Source of the DNA: a virus
IMG/VR virus record: IMGVR_UViG_3300048508_000314
Coordinates: 1-30,412 of that record
Strand: one strand, 5' to 3'
Length of the DNA: 30,412 nucleotides
Part shown: positions 7,907-15,433 of the stretch, in pieces
How the letters are laid out: each line of letters starts with the position of its first letter
Position numbering within the stretch: position 1 is the stretch's first letter
Translations under genes and position numbers: made by a program
Notes under the pieces: model-generated
What the model was told of the DNA's origin: nothing
Databases searched by the model: none
Seen by the model: the letters and a program-made list of their open reading frames with translations, nothing else

Positions 7907-8467
7907 ATGTTTTATCGTAAGTTAAATAGAAAGTTTACCATTGAGCATTACGCTAAGAAGGGCAAAAAAATTGAATATGGTATGGATACACCTATGGGAT
8001 TCATGGGTATTCAGTATTCTTATGTTCATACAACCAGTGATGAAGATTTGCTGAGGGTTGTTCCTTCCAAGAACAGGGAGGATTGTACATTATCTGTGAT
8101 GGAACTCAATTATAAGATTCCTCCACACACTGATAGTGATATTGAAGCAATAGTAAACTTCTATATTAAAACTGATAAATGTATTACACAGTTTTATTAT
8201 CCTAATGATAATCTTGATGCTGTAGCAGAAGGGGTTGATACTCAGACTGATGGTGCTGTTTTTCATGAAGGTCACTTAAAGAAGTCAGTTAGATTCATGG
8301 CACAGGATGGTGATGCATATCTTTTAGATGTATCAAAACCACATTCTGTAACTCCAACTGGTGGATCAAACATGACAGATCGTAAGTGTATTTGTATGCA
8401 GATTCTTTATAAATCTTTTGATGAAGCAGTCAAAATGCTAACGGAGACAGGATATATTGATGATTGA
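7907..8467 (+). CDS. 2-oxoglutarate/Fe(II) oxygenase-like protein (HTD motif)
   Basis: 186 aa. The metal motif H74-T-D76 (IPPHTDSD), a following strand AIVNFYIKT, and GDAYLLDVSKPHSVTP with H146, then R159, give the complete facial triad and a 2-oxoglutarate arginine. This is the layout of aspartyl/prolyl hydroxylase-like enzymes. AGGAG at 7895-7899, overlapping the HNH stop codon, precedes the ATG by 7 bases. It starts the second oxygenase-oxygenase-radical SAM series. Substrate unknown. Confidence 0.75.
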   Translation: MFYRKLNRKFTIEHYAKKGKKIEYGMDTPMGFMGIQYSYVHTTSDEDLLRVVPSKNREDCTLSVMELNYKIPPHTDSDIEAIVNFYIKTDKCITQFYYPNDNLDAVAEGVDTQTDGAVFHEGHLKKSVRFMAQDGDAYLLDVSKPHSVTPTGGSNMTDRKCICMQILYKSFDEAVKMLTETGYIDD

Positions 8468-8981
8468 AGTCATTGATGATTACTTAGACACAGAATTGCA
8501 TAGTGATTTGTATAATTACTGGACGGGTAATTATGATAATGGTGATATCGCTAATTCATGTGTATGGACATTCAATAATGGCATAAATTCTCCTGGTGAT
8601 GGACATTCTCAATACATTCATTTAATTTTTTCAAAACATCAAATAATTAGTAATGCATATAACAATGTAGAACCAATAATTCATAAGGAGGACATGAGTG
8701 CTATTGCTAGAATAAAGGCAAATGCTATCAGTAGAACTGATAAATTAACTGTATTTGATTGGGCATTTCATTGTGATTTTGGTCCTCATGCTAATAATAT
8801 GATCACAGCAATATATTATGTCAATACTAATGATGGATATACTTTATTTGAGGATGGTACTAAAGTAAATAGTATTGCAAATAGATTTGTAAAATTCCCT
8901 GCTACTATGATGCATACTGGTACGTCATGCACTGATGATTACAGGAGAATAATTATTAATTTTAACTATTATGCAATTTAG
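8460..8981 (+). CDS. 2-oxoglutarate/Fe(II) oxygenase (HCD motif)
   Basis: 173 aa from the ATG at 8460, which lies 8 bases before the upstream stop; a TTG at 8457 is less likely. H104-C-D106 (WAFHCDFGP), MITAIYYVNTNDGYTLFEDG, then FPATMMHTGTSC with H152 and RR at 162-163 followed by IIINFNY are the metal triad and 2-oxoglutarate arginine of a cyanophage-type oxygenase family. It resembles prolyl-hydroxylase-fold proteins that are abundant in marine T4-like phages. It overlaps the radical SAM gene by 11 bases. Confidence 0.82.
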   Translation: MIEVIDDYLDTELHSDLYNYWTGNYDNGDIANSCVWTFNNGINSPGDGHSQYIHLIFSKHQIISNAYNNVEPIIHKEDMSAIARIKANAISRTDKLTVFDWAFHCDFGPHANNMITAIYYVNTNDGYTLFEDGTKVNSIANRFVKFPATMMHTGTSCTDDYRRIIINFNYYAI

Positions 8982-9822
8982 CACTAAGCAATTAGAATTT
9001 CATGTAATACATAACTGTAATTTTACTTGCGAAGGATGTTCTCATTATTCTAATCATGGACACTCTGGTACAATAGACGTAGACATTGCTACAGAATGGC
9101 TATATAATTGGAGTCGAAGAGTAAAACCAAAACACTTTGTTATATTGGGTGGAGAACCTACGCTCCATAAAAATCTTGTTGATATGGTATACATGGTCAG
9201 GATGATGTTTCCTGATCCATATACTAAAATAGATCTAGTATCTAATGCATCGTTCTTACATAATCACCCAAGACTTCCAGATGCTTTACGTGCTACTGAT
9301 ACAACTTTAGCAATATCAATACATAGCACAAAAGATTTAAATTACGCTAAACGAATTAAAAAGGGATACACTCTAGCAAAAGAGTGGAGGCATTCAAATA
9401 AAGTAAGAGTAGAGTTTTGGGACTTTACTAACAAACATTGGATACCACAATATACTGGATATGGTAACAATATGATGCCGTATGAAGATAACAATTCCTA
9501 CCAAAGTTGGAGTAATTGTGTGTCAAAACATGCATTACAATTACATGAGAATAAATTGTGGAAATGTCCAGCACTTGCATATTTACCAATGCAAGCAAAA
9601 AAGTATAATTTGAGTGAGAAGTGGGATCCTTATTTAAAGTATAAACCATTAGATATTGATTGTACGGATGAACAATTGCAGGAGTTTTTAAGTAGAGAAG
9701 ATGAATCCTATTGCTCAATGTGTCCTGCAAATCAATTAGAACCAATCATCAAAAAAGATCCAACATTACCAGTTAGTTATTGGGAGAGAAATTATGATAA
9801 CATGGGGGATATCATCGAATAG
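8971..9822 (+). CDS. Radical SAM protein with extra C-terminal iron-sulfur site (copy 2)
   Basis: 283 aa. C16-x3-C20-x2-C23 (CNFTCEGC) and GGEP around 60 mark the radical SAM core. The C-terminal cysteines match copy 1 (5594-6412), including C-x2-C in YCSMCPA, but one cysteine of copy 1 (its C184) is replaced here by alanine. Shared segments such as LWKCPALAYLPMQA and LPVSYW show recent common ancestry. The gene is visibly more AT-rich than the first window kilobases. It overlaps the oxygenase upstream and the carbamoyltransferase downstream (29 bases), which suggests a linked pathway. Confidence 0.88.
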   Translation: MQFSTKQLEFHVIHNCNFTCEGCSHYSNHGHSGTIDVDIATEWLYNWSRRVKPKHFVILGGEPTLHKNLVDMVYMVRMMFPDPYTKIDLVSNASFLHNHPRLPDALRATDTTLAISIHSTKDLNYAKRIKKGYTLAKEWRHSNKVRVEFWDFTNKHWIPQYTGYGNNMMPYEDNNSYQSWSNCVSKHALQLHENKLWKCPALAYLPMQAKKYNLSEKWDPYLKYKPLDIDCTDEQLQEFLSREDESYCSMCPANQLEPIIKKDPTLPVSYWERNYDNMGDIIE

Positions 9823-11218
9823 TCATAATGCTGCATTGGCAGTATTTTCTAATGATTCTCTCATGTTTGCTTCTGAGAGTGAACGTTTTAGTAGAACAAA
9901 GAACGATCCATATATTCATGATTCTCTCACATTTTATGCATTAAAATATGGGCAACCTGATCTTATTTGTTGGTATGAGAATCCTCTCCGCAAAAGATGG
10001 AGACAGATTAGATCGGGTCAAGGTCCATTCATAGATAACTTCACCAAGTATTTTAACTGTAAGCATAAATTTGTTGATCATCACTATAGTCATGCTTGTG
10101 CTGGATACTATACTAGTAAGTTTAAAGACTGTGCTATACTTGTGATCGATGCCATTGGTGAGTTCCAAACACTTAGTATATGGAAGGCGACTGAAAATGC
10201 AATTGAATTAAAGTATGAGTTAAAGTATCCAAATAGTATTGGACTTTGGTATTCAGCGATGACTCAAAGAATTGGTTTAAAACCCAATGAAGAAGAATAT
10301 ATTTTGATGGCATTGTCTGCTTATGGTGATAGAACAAAACTTACTCGAAAGATACTTGATGATTTGATTGGTGTTGATTTAAAATCTAAGCGCAATTTTC
10401 ATCGTGGATGTCTTGATTGGGCACCAGGAGAGAGTGATGAGGATATTGCCGCTGCAACACAACATGTATATGAAAACTTATTTGCAACTGCTTTAAATAA
10501 GGCGAAGTCTCTTACTGATAGTAATAACTTAGTTTTGATGGGTGGTTGTGCATTGAATTGTGTTGCAAATATTCGTGCATATGATTATTTTAAAAATGTG
10601 TGGATTATGCCAGCACCAGGAGATTCTGGTTCTGCAATTGGTGCAGTATTGGCACATAAAAAGAAGAAGATAAATTTTACACCATATCTTGGATATAAAA
10701 TTCTACAGAGAAGTTTAAATAGTAATATTGTTAATTACTTGCAGGAGAATAAAGTATGTGGATTGGCGAGAGGTAGAGCAGAGTTTGGACCAAGAGCATT
10801 AGGTGCTAGGAGTCTTATAGCAGACCCAACTAATCCAGGTATAAAGGATAGGGTAAATGAGATTAAAAAGAGACAATCATTTAGACCATTCTCCCCAGTG
10901 GTTCCTATTGAATATGCTTCAAAATACTTTGATATGCATGATGATCTTGTAGAAAGTCCTTACATGCAATATGCAATGAAATGCAAATTACCAGATAAAC
11001 TTCATGGTGTTGTACATGTTGATGGTACTAGTAGGGTGCAAACTGTGAGGAAGTGTGATGCACCAAAATTGCATGATTTACTTTTACGTTGGGGACAAGT
11101 ATCTGGTCACCCAATTCTTCTGAATACTAGTTTAAATGTTAAGGGAGAACCGATTGTTAATGATGAATATGATGCTCAGAGATGGTCTCAATTGAATGGT
11201 GTTGAAGTATTTTCATGA
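9794..11218 (+). CDS. Carbamoyltransferase, NodU/TobZ/CmcH family
   Basis: 474 aa. Such enzymes make carbamoyl-AMP from carbamoyl phosphate and ATP and pass the carbamoyl group to a hydroxyl. N-terminal ASKHA domain motifs: SHNAALAVF at 10-18, HHYSHACAGYY (metal-binding histidines), LMALSAYGD, GGCALNCVAN and PAPGDSGSAIGAVL. C-terminal YrdC-like domain motifs: EFGPRALGARSLIADP, FRPFSPV and LLNTSLNVKGEPIV. It is about 100 residues shorter than usual family members but keeps both domains. It starts inside the radical SAM gene and ends in an ATGA overlap with an SGNH-like gene. The acceptor could be a sugar hydroxyl, as in Nod factor or antibiotics, or a hydroxymethylated base. Confidence 0.9.
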   Translation: MITWGISSNSHNAALAVFSNDSLMFASESERFSRTKNDPYIHDSLTFYALKYGQPDLICWYENPLRKRWRQIRSGQGPFIDNFTKYFNCKHKFVDHHYSHACAGYYTSKFKDCAILVIDAIGEFQTLSIWKATENAIELKYELKYPNSIGLWYSAMTQRIGLKPNEEEYILMALSAYGDRTKLTRKILDDLIGVDLKSKRNFHRGCLDWAPGESDEDIAAATQHVYENLFATALNKAKSLTDSNNLVLMGGCALNCVANIRAYDYFKNVWIMPAPGDSGSAIGAVLAHKKKKINFTPYLGYKILQRSLNSNIVNYLQENKVCGLARGRAEFGPRALGARSLIADPTNPGIKDRVNEIKKRQSFRPFSPVVPIEYASKYFDMHDDLVESPYMQYAMKCKLPDKLHGVVHVDGTSRVQTVRKCDAPKLHDLLLRWGQVSGHPILLNTSLNVKGEPIVNDEYDAQRWSQLNGVEVFS

Positions 11219-11949
11219 ATAATTTATTACCAGCTACAGAAAGTGGATATCCCCCATATCATTTTCATGATAATGATAGTGAAGAATTATTTAAAAAAAA
11301 TTTAAAAACTCAGGGTCCTGATTGGGAATATCGTAACAAGTCTATCAAATATACCATGAACAGTTTGGGATATAGGACTTTGGAGTTTGATAAAATACGA
11401 TGGGATCAAACCGTAGTGATGTTTGGATGTTCAAATACTTTTGGAATTGGAGTAAATGTAAAGGATAGTGTTCCTGCACAATATAGTAATATTACTGGTA
11501 TTCCTGCAATCAATCTTGGAGTTCCTGGATGTAGCGCACAATATCTTCTGTATAATAGTGCAATTTATTTAAAAAACTTTCCTAAACCAAGGGGGGTGGT
11601 AATTGAATATCCAGATTCTTCTAGGTGTACTTTATTTTTGCCTGAAAGGACTGATGGTTTTATGCCAGTTAATTGTGGAAATTGGACAGAAGATATTAGT
11701 GGGTTGGGAAAAGCATGGAGAAGATTTGATGTAAATGTGGTAACACATTTAAAACTTATAAGGTTAACCTTGCAACAAATGTGGAGTGATGTTCCATGTG
11801 CTGAGTATCATATATTCCCCTCAAACTGTAGAATACTTCCAGAGTGTAAGTACATAGACCAAATTGATTATGCAAGAGATTTAACTCATCCAGGATCCAA
11901 AACGAATCAAATTTCAGCAAATTATATTGCAGAGACTTTAAATTTGTGA
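11215..11949 (+). CDS. SGNH/GDSL-family hydrolase-like protein
   Basis: 244 aa. The nucleophile block is FGCSNTFGIG with S73, an NLGVPGCSA block follows near 105, and the C-terminal DLTH gives D222 and H225 of the catalytic triad. The oxyanion asparagine block is not clear. SGNH enzymes remove or add acyl or other ester groups on glycans and lipids, which would suit a partner of the carbamoyltransferase it overlaps by 4 bases. The stop TGA is part of the extended -10 of the next promoter. Function in the cell unproven. Confidence 0.72.
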   Translation: MNNLLPATESGYPPYHFHDNDSEELFKKNLKTQGPDWEYRNKSIKYTMNSLGYRTLEFDKIRWDQTVVMFGCSNTFGIGVNVKDSVPAQYSNITGIPAINLGVPGCSAQYLLYNSAIYLKNFPKPRGVVIEYPDSSRCTLFLPERTDGFMPVNCGNWTEDISGLGKAWRRFDVNVVTHLKLIRLTLQQMWSDVPCAEYHIFPSNCRILPECKYIDQIDYARDLTHPGSKTNQISANYIAETLNL

Positions 11950-11955
11950 TATACT
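11927..11955 (+). promoter_or_regulatory. Sigma70-like promoter with extended -10
   Basis: TTGCAG at 11927-11932, a 17-base spacer and TATACT at 11950-11955 preceded by TGA, which is the stop codon of the SGNH gene. It would drive the run 11979 to about 14248 that contains talC. Confidence 0.5.
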
Positions 11956-11978
11956 ACCAGTAGTCAAGAGGTCATATC

Positions 11979-12143
11979 ATGACTGCAAAATCATTCACGG
12001 GTAAGGGTGGCGAGACTTGGGAGTGGGATGAGACTCCTGAGGTCGTTGAAGCAATTAAACAACTTCATATCAGTGCTCGGAATCGTAAACTTGTAAAACC
12101 ACATCCATATCATAGTAATGAACAAAAAACCACTGACTCCTGA
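11979..12143 (+). CDS. Small protein of unknown function (54 aa)
   Basis: Begins MTAKSFTGKGGETWEWDETP; hydrophilic with a C-terminal basic part; not recognised. AAGAGG lies 7 bases upstream and a promoter ends 23 bases before the start. The 3' end overlaps the next gene by 26 bases. It is first in the talC operon. Confidence 0.55.
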   Translation: MTAKSFTGKGGETWEWDETPEVVEAIKQLHISARNRKLVKPHPYHSNEQKTTDS

Positions 12144-12348
12144 AGAAGTAAAACAAGCAGCAGATCAATTCTTTCCTCTGTTTGATGTTATTCTCTCAAA
12201 TATGCCAGAAGGGTCTAAGATTGAAGATTGTCTTAAAGTAATGGAGACTGTCTGTACCCTTGCTCACAAACTTCGTGCAGACGAAGAAGAGAAATCACTA
12301 CCTTTTGGATTTAATAAAAAAGATGACGGAACCTCAACAACAGACTAA
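12118..12348 (+). CDS. Small conserved cyanophage protein
   Basis: 76 aa, helical: PLTPEEVKQAADQFFPLFDV then DCLKVMETVCTLAHKLRA. The pattern is familiar from conserved hypothetical proteins of T4-like cyanophages, but I know no function. It overlaps the genes on both sides. Confidence 0.65.
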   Translation: MNKKPLTPEEVKQAADQFFPLFDVILSNMPEGSKIEDCLKVMETVCTLAHKLRADEEEKSLPFGFNKKDDGTSTTD

Positions 12349-12625
12349 AAAGTCAACACTATCAACATCTTTGGGATCTAATCCTACAATAGAGAAGGTT
12401 ATTCCTGATAATGTTGTTTGGATAGATGATGCATTTTACATCAAGAAAACCCGCTTTGGTCTTTATACAAGTGTATTAAGAGAACCTTATGGTGCTAACT
12501 TTATTACTGGTGCTACCGAAGATGGAGTTGTCCAGATAACACGATGGCATCTCAAGTGTTTACAAGATGGAACACTTGATGATTATACTTATGTTACCTC
12601 TGTAACTATGGGAGTTAAATTATGA
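12323..12625 (+). CDS. Protein of unknown function (100 aa)
   Basis: The ATG at 12323 is chosen over an upstream in-frame alternative at 12260 because it gives a 26-base overlap rather than an 89-base one. A disordered, Thr/Ser-rich N-terminus is followed by a beta-rich part (VVWIDDAFYIKKTRFGLY). Not recognised. The stop overlaps the next ATG (ATGA). Confidence 0.55.
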   Translation: MTEPQQQTKKSTLSTSLGSNPTIEKVIPDNVVWIDDAFYIKKTRFGLYTSVLREPYGANFITGATEDGVVQITRWHLKCLQDGTLDDYTYVTSVTMGVKL

Positions 12626-12714
12626 AGAAATTATTTGATGCTTTAAGGCGACGAATCAGAGATATACTTCAGAAGCGCAAAAGTAGAAACCGTGATCCCT
12701 ACATTTATCGATGA
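12622..12714 (+). CDS. 30-residue strongly basic peptide gene
   Basis: Encodes MKKLFDALRRRIRDILQKRK followed by ten more residues, ending PYIYR. Eleven of thirty residues are Lys or Arg and the sequence forms an amphipathic helix. It is bounded by ATGA overlaps at both ends (12622-12625 and 12711-12714), the main evidence for translation. It might bind nucleic acid or membrane; no family is recognised. Confidence 0.5.
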   Translation: MKKLFDALRRRIRDILQKRKSRNRDPYIYR

Positions 12715-12908
12715 CTAATTACGATTTTGAATTTAAAAGCCTTGATGAGCGTATTGCTCACCTTGAGGAGCAGGTAAAATTTTTAGAAATGGAGAGAGTT
12801 GAGACAATCAACTCTATGTACCATCTTGAGAATAATTTATCAACTAAAATTGACAAATTATCAACTACAAAATATAATTTTGACAACTACACACTCGGAG
12901 ACAAATGA
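12711..12908 (+). CDS. Small coiled-coil protein
   Basis: 65 aa. A heptad-like helix ERIAHLEEQVKFLEMERVE at about 13-31 continues to residue 50. Not recognised. It is coupled by ATGA to the basic peptide upstream and to talC downstream. Confidence 0.55.
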   Translation: MTNYDFEFKSLDERIAHLEEQVKFLEMERVETINSMYHLENNLSTKIDKLSTTKYNFDNYTLGDK

Positions 12909-13567
12909 AGATCTTTCTTGACACTGCAGATACTGAAGAAGTACGGAAGTATTTTCAGACAGGACTTGTTGATGGTGTGACTACAAACCCATCTTTGATT
13001 CGTAAGAGTGGACGTAATCCTGAGGATGTGTATCAGGAATTGATTGATATTGGTGTGCGCGATATTAGCATGGAAGTCGTTGGTGACTCCACTGTAATGT
13101 ATGAGGAGGGACTTCGCCTTGCTGAGAAGTTTGGTGAGTCTGCAACCATTAAAGTTCCTTGCACTCCTGATGGTTTGCAAGTTTGTCGTCATCTATCCGT
13201 AGGGAATGATATTAAGACAAATGTAACTTTGGTATTCTCTGTTGCACAAGCAGTGATGGCAATGAAGTCAGGTGCAACATACATCTCTCCTTTTGTTGGT
13301 CGATGTAATGATAACTCCTTTAGTGGAGTTGAATTAGTTCGTGCTATTGCTACTTGTAGATCTGTTCATGGTAAGAAGACTCAAGTGTTAGCAGCATCTC
13401 TTCGTGATGCACATCATGTATCACGATGCTTCATGTATGGCGCTGATGTTGTCACCATGCCATCTAAAGTGTTCAATGCAATGTATGATAGCGTCTTGAC
13501 TCGTGAGGGACTTGCTATCTTCCAGAGTGATTATGAAGCATCTCTTGAGGCGTTAAATAATGTATGA
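12905..13567 (+). CDS. talC: Transaldolase, TalC type
   Basis: 220 aa, the length of the short TalC/fructose-6-phosphate aldolase-like class found in cyanophages. FLDTA with D6, TTNPS with N28 and the Schiff-base lysine K83 in TIKVPCTPDG are all present; ISPFVGR and the late TMPSKVF are also typical. It moves a dihydroxyacetone unit between sugar phosphates in the pentose phosphate pathway. In cyanophages it is a well-known host-derived auxiliary gene thought to help supply NADPH and pentose for phage DNA. CGGAG precedes the ATG. A CP12-like gene follows one gene later. Confidence 0.95.
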   Translation: MKIFLDTADTEEVRKYFQTGLVDGVTTNPSLIRKSGRNPEDVYQELIDIGVRDISMEVVGDSTVMYEEGLRLAEKFGESATIKVPCTPDGLQVCRHLSVGNDIKTNVTLVFSVAQAVMAMKSGATYISPFVGRCNDNSFSGVELVRAIATCRSVHGKKTQVLAASLRDAHHVSRCFMYGADVVTMPSKVFNAMYDSVLTREGLAIFQSDYEASLEALNNV

Positions 13568-13739
13568 GGAACTAAACTCATTTGAAGAAGCACTTAAACA
13601 CTTTGGTACAAGAGTTGAATACACCATTGCCATGGAAATGTCAAGACGTATCACTCCTGAAGATGCTTATCAAATGATCAAGGATGAACTCAAAGAAGTT
13701 AAAAAGTGTCGTAAACTATTCAACAAGGAGCAAGCATAA
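13560..13739 (+). CDS. Small protein of unknown function between talC and the CP12-like gene (59 aa)
   Basis: MYEELNSFEEALKHFGTRVE, then a helix ITPEDAYQMIKDELKEVKKC. It overlaps the talC stop by 8 bases, and its own last base is the first base of the next ATG. The layout resembles small helical proteins conserved in cyanophages; function unknown. Confidence 0.6.
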   Translation: MYEELNSFEEALKHFGTRVEYTIAMEMSRRITPEDAYQMIKDELKEVKKCRKLFNKEQA

Positions 13740-13969
13740 TGTCATCACCTAAGCAAAGAGATCCATCCGATCCACTTTATGATCCTAATGATAAGTGGAA
13801 TGAGTATAAGGTAGATCTACACTGTAATGAAGAACACTCACCTGATGAGTGGGATCCAACTACAGAAGGTAAGATTGCTAATCCAGAGAATCGTCACCAA
13901 GATAAGGTTCTAGATAAATTCTGTGATGACCATCCTGGTTCTCCCATGTGTAAAGTATTTGATGAGTGA
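13739..13969 (+). CDS. CP12-like Calvin cycle inhibitor (divergent)
   Basis: 76 aa, the usual CP12 length. The C-terminal VLDKFCDDHPGSPMCKVFDE matches the C-terminal CP12 disulfide loop, C-x8-C followed by a short (Y/F)D end, which binds GAPDH. An HQ in NRHQDKV upstream also fits CP12. The core AWDxVEEL is altered to EWDPTTEG, and the N-terminal half is otherwise unlike the family. CP12 bridges GAPDH and phosphoribulokinase and shuts down carbon fixation; cyanophages are known to carry it together with talC and gnd. The tail match is clear, the core match weak, so an unrelated small protein with a look-alike tail is possible. Confidence 0.58.
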   Translation: MSSPKQRDPSDPLYDPNDKWNEYKVDLHCNEEHSPDEWDPTTEGKIANPENRHQDKVLDKFCDDHPGSPMCKVFDE

Positions 13970-13972
13970 ACA

Positions 13973-14248
13973 ATGACTGCTAAAATCTATGAGTCGCCTG
14001 ATGGTGGCAAAACAGTTTATGAACGTGAAATTGGTAGTGATGAACCAAGGCGTCAGATCTACCCTGATATTATGAATCAGATTCAAGCAACATCCCCATA
14101 TAATGATGGATGGACGCAACAATTTTACAGAGAACAGTGGCCTCCATATGTTCCTGAGGGGTTTAAAGATAAATATGATAGTTATCAAGAAGTCCTAGCA
14201 GATGGTTGGGAATTTACTGGTGATGGATTCTGGATTAAATGTAGTTGA
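13973..14248 (+). CDS. Conserved cyanophage protein of unknown function
   Basis: 91 aa. The opening TAKIYESPDGGKTVYERE and the Trp/Tyr-rich WTQQFYREQWPPYVPEGF are of a type common in marine T4-like phages. No function known to me. It lies 3 bases after the CP12-like gene. Its stop overlaps the late-promoter-like GATAAATA. Confidence 0.65.
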   Translation: MTAKIYESPDGGKTVYEREIGSDEPRRQIYPDIMNQIQATSPYNDGWTQQFYREQWPPYVPEGFKDKYDSYQEVLADGWEFTGDGFWIKCS

Positions 14249-14254
14249 TAAATA
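14247..14254 (+). promoter_or_regulatory. T4-late-type promoter for tail-fibre genes
   Basis: GATAAATA matches 7 of 8 bases of the T4 late promoter TATAAATA, which is recognised by the phage gp55 sigma factor. It lies 28 bases before a structural-looking gene, where a late promoter is expected, and I saw no second match this good between genes. Confidence 0.5.
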
Positions 14255-14281
14255 AGTAAATAAAGGAAATATGATTGTAAG

Positions 14282-14845
14282 ATGGCAACGCAATTAACCG
14301 CCACTGGGGTTACCTTTAATGACGGTACGTCTATAACATCGAAATATTCTGTACTTGCTCAAAATACAGTTAGTGTATTCTATCAAGCATCAGCACCCAC
14401 TGGATGGAGTCAAGTTACTGCTCATAATGATAAAGCACTGCGTTTGGTGAATGGGACTGGTGGTGGATTTGGATATGGTAGTCAATCTGGAGGAGGTGGT
14501 AATACCTTTACTCAGACTTTTCCATCGTCAACGTCTTCCGTTAGTGTAAACTATAGTTCTACTGTTCCAGTTAGTGGAACTGTTGGTGGTCACATCTTAG
14601 CAATTTCTGAGATACCTGATCATACACATAATTCTCTTATTGGACAATCTGCTAGTGCATCTACTGGTAGTGGTAACTTTAGAACTTCTGGTTCTAACCA
14701 AACTGGTGGTGTGACTTCACAGGTGGGAATTGGGCAGGCACATGATCACCCTTGGAGTGGTAGCATTAATTTTAATGTAAATGGATCTGGAAGTATTGAT
14801 TTACGTCTTCAATACATCGATGTAATTATCTGCAGATTTAGCTGA
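14282..14845 (+). CDS. Tail fibre / tail-collar-like protein (copy 1)
   Basis: 187 aa, Ser/Gly/Thr-rich. VFYQASAPTGWSQVT and KALRLVNGTGGG resemble the phage tail-collar (gp12-like) domain; PDHTH and HDHPWSG give HxH pairs like those that bind iron in the T4 gp37 tip; the end QYIDVIIC closes a trimeric beta domain. It probably sits on a fibre or baseplate and contacts the host surface. A paralogue follows after one base, and the late-type promoter ahead fits a virion protein. It is shorter than true long fibres, so it may be an accessory tip. Confidence 0.75.
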   Translation: MATQLTATGVTFNDGTSITSKYSVLAQNTVSVFYQASAPTGWSQVTAHNDKALRLVNGTGGGFGYGSQSGGGGNTFTQTFPSSTSSVSVNYSSTVPVSGTVGGHILAISEIPDHTHNSLIGQSASASTGSGNFRTSGSNQTGGVTSQVGIGQAHDHPWSGSINFNVNGSGSIDLRLQYIDVIICRFS

Positions 14846-14846
14846 T

Positions 14847-15401
14847 ATGGCAAGATTAACAGCGAACGGAATAGATTTTGATCTACTGGATCCAAATAAT
14901 AGGATTAACAGTTTTTACTGGCAATATCCTGCAGGAACAAAGAAGGTATTTTATCAAGCAGCAGCTCCTGTAAAGTGGACACAAGATACTAGTTCTAATA
15001 ATAGAGCACTTCGTGTTGTAAACTCTGCTGGAGGTGGTACTGGAGGTGTACAGAATTGGACTACTGTATTAAAATCAACAGCATCACTCGCAGTGGCATT
15101 ATCAGGAACATTTCCTGTAACTGGTAGTGTTGGTAATCATACACTGTCACTTTCACAATTACCTGACCATACCCACCCGAGTCTTTTTGGTCCAGCAGGT
15201 GGTGCTGGTTCTACACCATTTAGTAATACTGGTGTTAGATTGACATCTGGCACCAACGCTACTGGTACTATGGTTCCTGCTGGTGGTGGTAGTGTCCATA
15301 ATCACCCTTGGAGTGGGAGTGCAGTAGTAAATGAGAATACTGATCTTGTAGTTGATTTGGGTGTTCAATATATCGATGTAATAGTTTGCAGTTTGAACTA
15401 A
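14847..15401 (+). CDS. Tail fibre / tail-collar-like protein (copy 2)
   Basis: 184 aa, clearly homologous to the gene before it: VFYQAAAPVKWTQDT, RALRVVNSAGGG, LPDHTHPS, NHPWSG and the closing QYIDVIVC align one to one. The middle repeat region differs, as expected if the two recognise different targets or form a hetero-oligomer. The HDH of copy 1 is HNH here. Stop TAA lies just before the next promoter. Confidence 0.75.
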   Translation: MARLTANGIDFDLLDPNNRINSFYWQYPAGTKKVFYQAAAPVKWTQDTSSNNRALRVVNSAGGGTGGVQNWTTVLKSTASLAVALSGTFPVTGSVGNHTLSLSQLPDHTHPSLFGPAGGAGSTPFSNTGVRLTSGTNATGTMVPAGGGSVHNHPWSGSAVVNENTDLVVDLGVQYIDVIVCSLN

Positions 15402-15413
15402 ATATGGTATGAT
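15385..15413 (+). promoter_or_regulatory. Sigma70-like promoter with extended -10
   Basis: TTTGCA at 15385-15390, a 17-base spacer and TATGAT at 15408-15413 preceded by TGG. It stands between the late tail-fibre genes and the 15434 gene, which would let that gene be read early. Confidence 0.5.
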
Positions 15414-15433
15414 AAATTTGACATGGAGTTGTA

